Shown here piece by piece: positions 33,331 through 40,811 of a stretch of DNA of 64,000 nucleotides (its first letter is position 1; every line of letters starts with the position of its first letter). The stretch comes from Rhodovastum sp963804495 (GTDB lineage Bacteria > Pseudomonadota > Alphaproteobacteria > Acetobacterales > Acetobacteraceae). The stretch covers positions 372,001 through 436,000 of the forward strand of contig CAWDQN010000005.1 of assembly GCA_963804495.1 (NCBI GenBank), given 5' to 3'. A program made the position numbers and the translations under genes. A model generated the notes under the pieces. The model ran no database searches and was not told the origin of the DNA. It saw only the letters and a program-made list of their open reading frames with translations.

Positions 33331-34482
33331 TCAGGGCAGCAACTTCCAAGCGCCATCGTGGATCGTGATCAGCACCCGTGCGCGCTGGTCGAAGCCGTTG
33401 TGGTCGTCCGGCGTCATGGTGGTGATGCCGTGGCAGAGCGTGAGGTTGCTCAACAACTCAAATGAATCCCGCAGCGCCGCGCGAAACGCCGGCGTGCCGG
33501 GTTTGGCGACCTTGAGTGCCGCCGGAATGGCGGCCTGCAGCATCAGCCCCGCGTCCCACGCGTGCGCGCCGAAGGAAGACACCGTGCCGGCGCCGTTCGC
33601 CGCCTCGTAGCGGCGCATGTAGTCCAGCGCGACCTTTTTGATCGGGTTGCTGTCCGGCAGTTGCGCGGCCACCACGATCGGCCCGACCGGCAGGATTGTG
33701 CCCTCGACATCCTTGCCGCCGACACGCAGGAAATCGTTGTTGGCGCTGCCGTGCGTCTGGTACACGACCCCCGCGTAGCCGCGCTCCTTCAACGTTTTCT
33801 GCGGCAGTGCAGCGGGCGTGCCGGAGCCGGCGATCAGCACCGCATCGGGCTTGTCGGCGATGATTTTCAGCACCTGGCCGGTCACGCTGGTGTCGGTGCG
33901 GGCGTAGCGCTCCACGCTGCCGAGTTTCACGCCCCGGGCGGCGGCGGCGCGTTGCGTTTCGGCCAGCCAGCTGTCGCCGTAGGCGTCGTTGAAGCCGATG
34001 AACGCGAATGTTTTGACCCCGTGCTTGGCCATGTGTTCCAGAATGGCATCGGCCATCAGGCTGTCGTTCTGCGGCAGTTTGAATACCCAATGGCGCTGCG
34101 CGTCCATCGGCGATACCAGCCGCGCCGAGGCCGACATGGTCAGCAGCGGCACTTTCTTTTCGGCGGCAACATCGATCAGGGCGAGCGAAACCGGGGTCAC
34201 GGACGAACCGACGATGACGTCGGCCTGCGCGTCGTCGATCAGTTTGCGCATGTTGGCGACCCCGCGGGAGCTGTCGCCGGCGTCGTCCAGCACCGCATAC
34301 TCGATCGTCTGGCCGGCGATCTCGGTCGGCAGCAACGCCACGGTTTTTTGCTCCGGCAGCCCCAAGGACGCGGCCGGCCCGGTGGCGGAAACGGTCACGC
34401 CAACGTGGATGGTGTCGGCACCGGCGGGGGGAGCAAGCAGAAAACCGGCCAGCACGGCCAGCACGGCGGCGGGTCTCAGCAT
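33331..34482 (-). CDS. Liv-type ABC transporter substrate-binding protein 1 (383 aa)
   Basis: A signal peptide (MLRPAAVLAVLAGFLLAPPAGA) is followed by a Leu/Ile/Val-binding-fold protein: DTIHVGVTVSATGPAASLGLPEQ, VIVGSSVTPVSLALIDVAAEKKVPLLTMSAS, FIGFNDAYGDSW. The start at 34482 excludes an unconserved upstream extension. It is paralogous to the next gene upstream over nearly its whole length. The set of ligand residues cannot be assigned by eye. Confidence 0.9.
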   Translation of the reverse strand: MLRPAAVLAVLAGFLLAPPAGADTIHVGVTVSATGPAASLGLPEQKTVALLPTEIAGQTIEYAVLDDAGDSSRGVANMRKLIDDAQADVIVGSSVTPVSLALIDVAAEKKVPLLTMSASARLVSPMDAQRHWVFKLPQNDSLMADAILEHMAKHGVKTFAFIGFNDAYGDSWLAETQRAAAARGVKLGSVERYARTDTSVTGQVLKIIADKPDAVLIAGSGTPAALPQKTLKERGYAGVVYQTHGSANNDFLRVGGKDVEGTILPVGPIVVAAQLPDSNPIKKVALDYMRRYEAANGAGTVSSFGAHAWDAGLMLQAAIPAALKVAKPGTPAFRAALRDSFELLSNLTLCHGITTMTPDDHNGFDQRARVLITIHDGAWKLLP

Positions 34483-34611
34483 GGACGGTGTCCTCTCCGT
34501 TTCTGGACATCTCTCCGCCGCCGGGCGACGGATCAGGCTTTTTTCATGGTGGGCGGCTGTGTAGGGGGCGGTCAGGAAACCTGTCAACTTGTTGCGCCGG
34601 CAATAGCAAAG

Positions 34612-34717
34612 CGTCCGAGCACGTTCCGCCTGACCGTAAACGGTCAGAGCGCTCCATATTTTTGTTTTAGCGGGCAACTTTATCGGCCGGTTTCACCGAT
34701 GGCCAATGTTGCTCTAG
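34612..34717 (-). repeat. Dispersed ~100-bp palindromic repeat, copy A
   Basis: Read on the minus strand, CTAGAGCAACATTGGCC, CCGGCCGATAAAGTTG, AAACAAAAATATGGAGCGCT and the palindrome TGACCGTTTACGGTCA appear in the same order as in two copies at 53825-54047. It sits between the two paralogous binding-protein genes and ends inside the stop region of the second. Confidence 0.75.
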
Positions 34718-35874
34718 GGCAGCAGCTTCCAGGTGCCGTCCTTGATGGTCACCATCACGCGCGCCCGGGAATCGAAGCCGTTGTGGTCTTGCGCGTTGGT
34801 GTTGGATATGCCGTGGGTCAGCACCAGGCCGTGCTGGTTCTCCAGGGCGTCGCGCAAGGCGGCGCGGAATTCTGCGGTGCCCGGTCTGGCCTGTTGCAGT
34901 GCTGCGGGGATGGCGGCCTGCAGCATCAGGAAGGCGTCGTAGGCATGCGCACCGAAGGCGGTCGCCGATCCCGGGCCGTTCGCCGCTTCGTAGCTGGTGA
35001 TGTAGTCCAGCGCGACTTTCTTTATGGGGTTGGCATCGGGCAGTTGCGCCGCCACCACGACCGGGCCGACGGGCAGGAACGTGCCTTCGACGTCCTTGCC
35101 GCCGACGCGCAGGAAGTCGGCGTTGGCGGCGCCGTGAGTCTGGTAATACAGCCCCTTGAAGCCGCGTTCGTGCAGGGTTTTCTGCGGCAGCGCCGCCGGG
35201 GTGCCGGCGGCGCCGATCAGCACCGCGTCGGGTTTGGCGGCGATGATCTTGAGCGCCTGACCGGTGACGCTGGTGTCCGGCCGTGCGTAGCGCTCCACGT
35301 CCACCAGGCGGATGTTCTGCGCCTTGGTGGCGCGCTCGGCCTCCGCCAGCCAGCCGTCGCCGTAGCCGTCGTTGAAACCGATGAACGCCAGCGTCGTCAC
35401 GCCGCGGCTGGCCATGTCGGCGGCGATGGCATCGGCCATCAGGCTGTCGTTCTGCGGCGCCTTGAACACCCAGCGTTTCTCCGGCGTCATTGGCAGGATG
35501 AGCGAGGCCGAGGCCGCCAGGACGACCTGCGGCACCCGTTTTTCCGCCGCCACCGTGCTCATCGCCGCCGAGGCCGGCGTTGCGGAGGAGCCGATGACGG
35601 CATCCACCTTGTCCTCGTCGATCAGCTTGCGCATGTTGGCGACCCCGCGGCTGGCGTCGGTGCCGTCGTCAAGGATGAAATATTCCATGGTCTGGCCGGC
35701 GATCTGACGGGGCAGGAGGGCCACCGTGTTGCGCTGCGGAATGCCGAGGGAGGCGGCCGGGCCGGTCGCCGATACGCTGACGCCAATGCGGATGGTGTCC
35801 GCGGCCGCAACCGACGCCGACAGCATCGACGCTCCGATTGCCGCGAGCGCCGCGGTCGCGCGAAATCTGGCCAT
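34714..35874 (-). CDS. Liv-type ABC transporter substrate-binding protein 2 (386 aa)
   Basis: Periplasmic-binding protein with signal peptide (MARFRATAALAAIGASMLSASVAAA). The start at 35874 has AAGGAGG seven bases upstream. The fold matches protein 1: DTIRIGVSVSATGPAASLGIPQ, VIGSSATPASAAMSTVAAEKRVPQVVLAAS, FIGFNDGYGDGW. It is clearly a duplicate of that gene that has since diverged, and is probably the first gene of the liv operon. A second ligand specificity is the simplest reading. Confidence 0.9.
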   Translation of the reverse strand: MARFRATAALAAIGASMLSASVAAADTIRIGVSVSATGPAASLGIPQRNTVALLPRQIAGQTMEYFILDDGTDASRGVANMRKLIDEDKVDAVIGSSATPASAAMSTVAAEKRVPQVVLAASASLILPMTPEKRWVFKAPQNDSLMADAIAADMASRGVTTLAFIGFNDGYGDGWLAEAERATKAQNIRLVDVERYARPDTSVTGQALKIIAAKPDAVLIGAAGTPAALPQKTLHERGFKGLYYQTHGAANADFLRVGGKDVEGTFLPVGPVVVAAQLPDANPIKKVALDYITSYEAANGPGSATAFGAHAYDAFLMLQAAIPAALQQARPGTAEFRAALRDALENQHGLVLTHGISNTNAQDHNGFDSRARVMVTIKDGTWKLLP

Positions 35875-35977
35875 CTCGGCCTCCTTGTGATGCAGCAACA
35901 CCCGACGCGCGCGGGATGTGCCGCGCGGCGCGAAGACGTGTCAACACGGCGCCAGTGCCACTATTTCAGGACCCGCC

Positions 35978-37624
35978 ATGTCCCGCATGACCACCGCCGA
36001 GGCCACCGTCGGCGCCCTGCTCCGGCACGGGATCGACACGTTGTTCGCTCTGCCCGGCGTGCACAACGACCATTTGTTCGACGCCGTGCATGCCACTGCC
36101 GGCCGCATGCGGCTGCTGCATCCGCGGCACGAGCAGACCTCTGCCTACATGGCGCTCGGCGCCGCGCTGGCGACCGGCCGGCCGCAGGCCTATGCGGCGG
36201 TGCCGGGGCCCGGCATCCTGAACACCGCCGCGGCGCTGCTGACCGCCTATGGCACCGGCGCGCCGGTGCTGGCCATCGCCGGCCAGGTGCCGTCCGACGC
36301 CATCGACCGCGGTTGCGGCCATTTGCACGAACTGCCCGACCAGCTCGGCCTGCTGCGGCATATGGTAAAATGGGGCGCGCGCATTCCCTCCGCCGCCGAG
36401 GCGCCGGGTCTGGTGGCCGCGGCGGTGCGGGCGGCGCTGAGCGGACGCAAGCGGCCGGTGGCTCTGGAATGCGCCATCGATGTCTGGGGCCGGCCGGGCC
36501 AGGCTGAAGGGGTGGATCCGTTGCCGCCGTTCCGTCCGGAGGTCGATCCCGACGCCATCGCGCAGGCCGCCAGATTGCTGGGCGCCGCCGAGCGGCCGAT
36601 CATTGTCGCCGGCGGCGGCGCGCTGGACGCGGGGCCGGAGCTGCTGGCGGTGGCCGAGCTGCTGCAGGCGCCGGTGGTGACCTATCGCCGTGGCCGCGGC
36701 GCGGTGCCCACCTCGCATCCGCTGGCGGTGTCGCTGCCGGTGGGCCAGCGCCTGTGGCCGGAAGCCGACGTTGTGCTGGGCGTGGGCACGCGCCTGCATT
36801 TTGCCCAGTCGGTCTGGGGCACCGATCCCGATCTGAAAATCGTCCGTCTGGATATCGACGCGGAAGAAATCTGCCGCTTCCGCCGCCCCGACGCCGCGGT
36901 GCTGGCCGACGCCGCGGCCGGCCTGCGTGCCCTGCTGGCCGCTCTGCCGGCGCATAACCGGGTGCGGGCGCCGCGCGAAGACGTGGCCGCCGCGCAGGCC
37001 TGGTTCGCCGAGCGCATGTCCCGCCAGGAGCCGCAGATGGGGTTCCTGCGCGCCCTGCGCGCTGCAATGCCGGAGGACGGGGTGGTGGTGGAAGACGTGA
37101 CTCAGGTCGGGTTCTGCGGCCGGCTGGCGTTTCCGGTGGCGGCACCGCGGCGTTACATCTCGCCGGGCTATCAGGACAATCTGGGCTGGGGCTACGGCGC
37201 CGCGTTGGGCGTGCAGGCGGCCATGCCCGGCCGCGCGGTGGTGGCGATCTGCGGCGACGGCGGGTTTATGTACCAGGCGGCGGAACTGGCCACCGCCGTC
37301 CGCCATGGCCTGCCGGTGGTGGCGGTGGTGTTCGACGACGGCGCCTTCGGCAACGTGCGCCGCATCCAGGCCGAGCATTTCGGCAATCGGCTGATCGCCT
37401 GCGACCTCGCGAACCCGGACTTCGTTGCGTTTGCCCGCAGCTTCGGGGTCAATGCCTTCCGGGCCTCCGACGAGGCGAGCCTGGCCACGGCGCTGCGCGA
37501 GGCACTGGCGGCACGGGCGCCGGCGCTGGTGCATGTGAGGGTAGGCGAAATGCCGAGCCCCTGGGATATGCTGGCGCCGCGACGCGTGCGCGGGCAGGAG
37601 GGTTGGCGGCCTTCGATGCCGTGA
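35978..37624 (+). CDS. ThDP-dependent enzyme, acetolactate synthase/decarboxylase-like (548 aa)
   Basis: Three-domain ThDP fold: LFALPGVHNDHLFDAVHATAG, the catalytic Glu in HPRHEQTSAYMALGAALATG, a central DHS-like domain, and the ThDP motif ICGDGGFMYQAAELATAVRH...VFDDGAFGN. DGA replaces the usual NN motif end, unlike IpdC. It could be an acetolactate synthase-like or another 2-keto-acid enzyme. The substrate is not assignable. It is divergent from the liv operon and 187 bases upstream of the TRAP permease genes. Confidence 0.82.
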   Translation: MSRMTTAEATVGALLRHGIDTLFALPGVHNDHLFDAVHATAGRMRLLHPRHEQTSAYMALGAALATGRPQAYAAVPGPGILNTAAALLTAYGTGAPVLAIAGQVPSDAIDRGCGHLHELPDQLGLLRHMVKWGARIPSAAEAPGLVAAAVRAALSGRKRPVALECAIDVWGRPGQAEGVDPLPPFRPEVDPDAIAQAARLLGAAERPIIVAGGGALDAGPELLAVAELLQAPVVTYRRGRGAVPTSHPLAVSLPVGQRLWPEADVVLGVGTRLHFAQSVWGTDPDLKIVRLDIDAEEICRFRRPDAAVLADAAAGLRALLAALPAHNRVRAPREDVAAAQAWFAERMSRQEPQMGFLRALRAAMPEDGVVVEDVTQVGFCGRLAFPVAAPRRYISPGYQDNLGWGYGAALGVQAAMPGRAVVAICGDGGFMYQAAELATAVRHGLPVVAVVFDDGAFGNVRRIQAEHFGNRLIACDLANPDFVAFARSFGVNAFRASDEASLATALREALAARAPALVHVRVGEMPSPWDMLAPRRVRGQEGWRPSMP

Positions 37625-37633
37625 GCGGGATAA

Positions 37634-37714
37634 GGCGAGGCCAAGGCTCGGCCCTGGACCCGCCCCTGCGCGCAGCGCGGCTTCGCGCGACGGGCCGGAA
37701 GGCCCCTCGACCCC
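37634..37714. repeat. REP-like palindromic element, copy 4 (long form)
   Basis: GGCCAAGGCTCGGCCCTGGA followed by CCCGCCCC, a GCGCAGCGCGGCTTCGCGCG stem-loop, GACGGG and GGCCCCTCGACCCC. The long form matches copy 6 near 46797 in reverse orientation. It lies between the ThDP enzyme and the TRAP genes. Confidence 0.7.
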
Positions 37715-37811
37715 ATGACTTGGCCCCTGCTGCCTGCCCGGTGCTTGACGGCGCGCGGGTCGGGTCGCATGACGGAATGAACGAACGGCCGTAACGTCGG
37801 GAGGCCCGTCC

Positions 37812-38375
37812 ATGCCGCACATGCCCGCCGGGCGCTTCATGCGCGCCTGGGATACGCTCGAGCGCCTGGCCGTCGGCCTGCTGGGCTGCACCGCCCTCGG
37901 CATCGGCATGTGGCAAATCTTCGGCCGCTATATCGATCCGTCGATAGGCTCCGGCTGGGGCGACGAGATCATCGTCTACCTCATCATCTGGGCGCTGATG
38001 ATCGTTTCCAGCCAGCTCGTGCGGCGCGACGCCCATGTGCGGCCCGACCTCGTGCTGCGCCTGCTGCCGCCCGCCGTGCAGCGCTGGCTGGAAGCGTTCA
38101 ACTGCCTGGTGGCGCTGGTCTTCTGTGCCGGGCTGGTGTGGTACGGATGGTCGATCGTCGAGACCGCCCAACTGCTCGACGAGCGCAGCCCCACCGGACT
38201 CGGCTTTCCGATGTGGGTCTACGATCTGTCGCTGCCCGCCGGCGGCGCGCTGATGGGGGTTCGCTACGCCATCAGGCTGCAGCGCTACCTGTGGCATTTC
38301 GACCTGGCGACGATGCGGGCGGGACATGCGATCCCCGAAGCGCCGGCCGGCATCGTGGCCCGGGCGAAGCCCTGA
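37812..38375 (+). CDS. TRAP transporter small permease, DctQ type (187 aa)
   Basis: Four hydrophobic helices with RLAVGLLGCTALGIGMWQIFGRYIDPSIGSGWGDEIIVYLIIWALMIVSSQLVRRDAHVRPD, the DctQ pattern. GGGAGG precedes the ATG. It is followed 3 bases later by the large permease. TRAP systems import carboxylates using ion gradients and need a periplasmic DctP protein, which is not encoded nearby. Confidence 0.88.
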   Translation: MPHMPAGRFMRAWDTLERLAVGLLGCTALGIGMWQIFGRYIDPSIGSGWGDEIIVYLIIWALMIVSSQLVRRDAHVRPDLVLRLLPPAVQRWLEAFNCLVALVFCAGLVWYGWSIVETAQLLDERSPTGLGFPMWVYDLSLPAGGALMGVRYAIRLQRYLWHFDLATMRAGHAIPEAPAGIVARAKP

Positions 38376-38378
38376 CCG

Positions 38379-39668
38379 ATGGAGGTCGTGCTTTTCCTGA
38401 TTGCCTTCTTCGGGCTGCTGGCCTGTGGCATGCCGATCTTCCTGGTGCTCGGCAGCCTCACCGCGGCACTTTATGTCATTTCCGGCGAGCCGCTGATCGG
38501 GTTGGCGCAGGTCATCATCGACCACCTGAACGCGCCGACGCTGATGTCGCTGCCGCTGTTCGTCATGGCGGCGGCCTTCATGCGCCAGGGCGGCATCGCC
38601 CGCGCGCTGGTGGACTTCGCCACCGTCTGGCTCGGCGGCATCCGCGGCTCGCTCGGCCTGGTGACCGTGGTGGCGTGCACGCTGTTCGCGGCGATCTGCG
38701 GGTCGTCGGTGGCCACAGCGCTGGCCATGGGCACCATTTTGCTGCCGGCGATGCTGGAACGGTCCTATCCGCGCAGCTTCGCCCTGGGTGTCATCGGCGC
38801 TTCCGGCACCATCGGCATCGTCGTTCCGCCCTCCCTGGCGCTGATTCTGTACGGTATCGTTACCGAGCAGTCGGTGCCGCGGCTGTTCCTGGCCGGAATT
38901 CTGCCTGGCCTGCTGCAGGCCGCGGTCTTCTTCGCCTTCGTGTGGTGGGACGCAAGGCGGCGCAAATTCCCGGTCGAGCCCGCGGTGCCCTGGCGCCGGC
39001 GCGTTGCCGTCTCGCTGCACGCGCTGCCGGCCATGGTGGTGCCGGTGGTGGTGCTGGTCGGTATCTATGGCGGGCTGGTGACGGTGGTGGAGGCCGCTTC
39101 CCTGTCGGCGGTGTCGGCGCTGCTGATCAGCCTGTTCTACTATCGCGGCTTCCGCCTGCCGGATACGCTCGGCGTCGTTGCCGACGCCATCCGCACCGCC
39201 GGCGCCATCATGCTCATCGTCGCCACCGCCCTGGCGTTCGGCCACTGGATGACCTTCTCCGGTATCCCGGCCCGGCTGGTGCAGTTCACCCTCGAACACG
39301 GGTTTTCCACCTGGCAGTTCCTGCTGGCGATGAACCTCCTGCTGCTGGTGATGGGTTGCTTCCTGGAGGTAATCGCGACGCTGCTGGTGGTGATGCCCAT
39401 CCTCGCCCCGGCGCTGCAGCCGCTCGGCGTCGACCCGGTGCATTTCGCCATCATCTTCACCCACAACATGGAAATCGGACTGATCCACCCGCCGGTGGGG
39501 CTGAACCTGTTCGTGCTGTCCACCATCTCGGCCGCCCCGATCGGCGAGGTGATCCGCGGCGTGCTGCCGTTCGTGATCCTGCTGTTGGGCGTGCTGATGG
39601 TGATTACCTATGTGCCGGCGCTAACCTTGTGGCTGCCCGACCTGGTGCTGGGCGCGGCCGGCCGGTAA
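38379..39668 (+). CDS. TRAP transporter large permease, DctM type (429 aa)
   Basis: About twelve membrane segments with family motifs GMPIFLVLGSLTAALYV, HLNAPTLMSLPLFVMAAAFM, FAAICGSSVATALAMGTILLP, IGASGTIGIVVPPSLALILYG and IFTHNMEIGLIHPPVGLNLFVLS. Translation is nearly coupled to the small permease. Upstream is a ThDP enzyme, which may act on the imported acid (inference). Confidence 0.9.
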   Translation: MEVVLFLIAFFGLLACGMPIFLVLGSLTAALYVISGEPLIGLAQVIIDHLNAPTLMSLPLFVMAAAFMRQGGIARALVDFATVWLGGIRGSLGLVTVVACTLFAAICGSSVATALAMGTILLPAMLERSYPRSFALGVIGASGTIGIVVPPSLALILYGIVTEQSVPRLFLAGILPGLLQAAVFFAFVWWDARRRKFPVEPAVPWRRRVAVSLHALPAMVVPVVVLVGIYGGLVTVVEAASLSAVSALLISLFYYRGFRLPDTLGVVADAIRTAGAIMLIVATALAFGHWMTFSGIPARLVQFTLEHGFSTWQFLLAMNLLLLVMGCFLEVIATLLVVMPILAPALQPLGVDPVHFAIIFTHNMEIGLIHPPVGLNLFVLSTISAAPIGEVIRGVLPFVILLLGVLMVITYVPALTLWLPDLVLGAAGR

Positions 39669-39750
39669 CTTTAAGAAAGTAAAAGATTTTTCTAAACGAA
39701 AACGTAATATTCATTTTGTCCATGTTGTCGTTGCGCGACGCGGGAAATAC

Positions 39751-39794
39751 TGTAAGCTTAGGTTGACGGTTTGGGGTGTCATCCTGCCTCCACA
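39751..39794 (+). promoter_or_regulatory. Tandem PpsR/CrtJ-type binding palindromes
   Basis: TGT-N12-ACG at 39751-39768 and a perfect TGT-N12-ACA at 39777-39794 are separated by exactly 8 bp. PpsR/CrtJ, the aerobic repressor of purple-bacterial photosynthesis genes, binds pairs of TGT-N12-ACA sites with this spacing. They lie ~300 bases upstream of pufB and overlap a possible -10 element (TACTGT, 39748-39753). Binding is inferred from the pattern. Confidence 0.6.
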
Positions 39795-39834
39795 AAGCGC
39801 CTGTTGTCAGACCCGAGTTTCCAGGAGCTAACGC

Positions 39835-39984
39835 ATGCACTCCGCGGGCAAGTGCCCAGCCGGCGGTTCGTTCGGGTATGATGGTGAGGTCCGCGCTGGA
39901 TGTTCGGTGCCGCGTATCTGGCACGCCATGCCCGGCGAGCGCCGCGCCGGTGACCGGCGCCGGGCCTGCCGGCGGGGGCGGTGA
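39835..39984 (+). CDS. Possible 49-aa ORF in the antenna leader
   Basis: An ATG at 39835 preceded by CCAGGAG seven bases upstream opens a 49-residue Cys/Arg-rich frame (MHSAGKCPAGGSFGYDGEV..., ending CRRGR). It is placed where pufQ or pucC-like genes can occur but shows no similarity to them. It may be a leader peptide, a regulator or chance. Confidence 0.3.
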   Translation: MHSAGKCPAGGSFGYDGEVRAGCSVPRIWHAMPGERRAGDRRRACRRGR

Positions 39985-40087
39985 AGGTCTTGCCACTGGT
40001 TGACCGGGCGCGATGCGCCTCAGCAATCCCAGCCGCGCGGGACGTGCGCGGAACGGGCCGAAGGGCCGCAATCCGGAGAGTGTTTGC

Positions 40088-40297
40088 ATGACCGAACCGA
40101 CCAACCCGTCGGGGCTCACCGACGAAGAAGCGCAAGAGTTCCACAAGATTTACGTTGGCAGTATTACCGCCTTCGTTGTGGTCGCTGTGATCGCCCATTT
40201 CCTGGCGTGGTCCTGGCGTCCATGGGTGCCGGGCCCGAATGGCTACGTCACTTCGGCGCTGGACACGGTTCAGCAGTGCATCGGCTTTTTGGTCTAG
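40088..40297 (+). CDS. pufB: Light-harvesting antenna beta subunit (69 aa)
   Basis: Single-helix bacteriochlorophyll-binding protein. TDEEAQEFHKIYVGS gives the outer His19, and AHFLAWSWRPW gives the bacteriochlorophyll-ligand His37 and the conserved aromatic W..PW end. The length is slightly above typical LH1 beta because of a C-terminal GYVTSALDTVQQC tail. It is followed 9 bases later by the alpha gene, the usual beta-alpha order. No pufL/M, pufC or puhA genes are in the window, so assignment to LH1 (puf) versus an LH2-like puc set rests on the alpha sequence. Confidence 0.85.
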   Translation: MTEPTNPSGLTDEEAQEFHKIYVGSITAFVVVAVIAHFLAWSWRPWVPGPNGYVTSALDTVQQCIGFLV

Positions 40298-40306
40298 GAG
40301 GACCGC

Positions 40307-40510
40307 ATGAGTGACACAAGCACGCTGAACGGGGTCTGGCGGATTTGGACCCAGGTCAGTCCGCGCGCGGCGCTGATCGCCACGGGTGGGGGGCTGTTCG
40401 CGCTGGCCCTGCTGATCCACTTCACTCTGCTGAACAGCACCCGCTTCAACTGGCTCGACGGCACGGTACATTCGAACCCCGTCCAACTGTTGCCACCGAC
40501 GATTAAGTAG
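40307..40510 (+). CDS. pufA: Light-harvesting antenna alpha subunit, LH1-like (67 aa)
   Basis: WRIWTQVSPRAALIATGGG, then a membrane helix with the bacteriochlorophyll-ligand His38 in ALLIHFTLLNSTRFNWLDG. The WRIW start and the RFNWL end are characteristic of LH1 (PufA) rather than LH2 alpha. GAGGAC precedes the ATG. The ligand His and flanking Trp place the ~870-nm-type pigment near the periplasmic face. A GC-rich hairpin follows the gene. Confidence 0.87.
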   Translation: MSDTSTLNGVWRIWTQVSPRAALIATGGGLFALALLIHFTLLNSTRFNWLDGTVHSNPVQLLPPTIK

Positions 40511-40524
40511 TCGTCGCGATCGCC

Positions 40525-40550
40525 GCGGCGGCCCGGATGACGGCCGCCGC
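40525..40550 (+). terminator. Hairpin after the antenna genes
   Basis: GCGGCGGCC (40525-40533) and GGCCGCCGC (40542-40550) form a perfect 9-bp stem with an 8-base loop, 15 bases after the pufA stop. No T-run follows. In puf and puc operons such hairpins stabilise the short antenna mRNA, which may apply here. Confidence 0.6.
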
Positions 40551-40811
40551 CCGAACCGACCTGCTCCAGGCTCCGCTAGCCCGGCGCGCGAAGGCGCGGC
40601 GGGCTTGGTGGCTTGCAGGAGCTGGATACGCCTGGACCCGGAGGACACACCCCGGCTGTCCCGGCCTGCGGTTTGGCGGGCAGACGGCGGCACTGCAGCT
40701 TTGCAACCTTGCCCAGGAACGTCAGCCGCTACGCCTGTCGTGGGCCCGATTTGCCTTGCCTGACCCCGAGGGGCTATCCCGGCGCGCCCACACCACCGGA
40801 TTCGCTTCCGC
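40551..40811 (+). other. Intergenic stretch between pufA hairpin and hpnN
   Basis: About 260 GC-rich bases with open frames on the plus strand but no recognisable gene. No repeat or clear promoter was found. hpnN is probably expressed from its own promoter here. Confidence 0.4.

Larger units (their letters stand above)
39669..40087 (+). other. Long leader region upstream of the antenna genes
   Basis: This 419-base stretch begins with an unusually A/T-rich segment (39670-39720), compatible with an upstream promoter or IHF-type bending region. Next come two TGT-N12-ACA-type palindromes and a possible promoter (TTGTCG at 39725, TACTGT at 39748, 17-bp spacing). A 49-codon ORF with its own ribosome site follows, then plain GC-rich leader to the pufB ribosome site GGAGAG (40077-40082). 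Confidence 0.5.

Noticed and set aside
33562..36507. A 981-codon open frame on the plus strand
   Set aside because: It runs antisense to two binding-protein genes with signal peptides and clear homology. Low-complexity Gly/Ala/Arg composition is typical of antisense frames in very GC-rich DNA.
35978..37624. Acetolactate synthase large subunit (ilvB) pairing with the ACT protein at 12.6 kb
   Set aside because: The two genes are 23 kb apart, the ACT protein is too short for IlvH, and the ThDP enzyme has no diagnostic IlvB features.
37449..39488. A 679-codon minus-strand open frame rich in Gln and His
   Set aside because: Antisense to the TRAP permeases, whose membrane segments and motifs are unmistakable.
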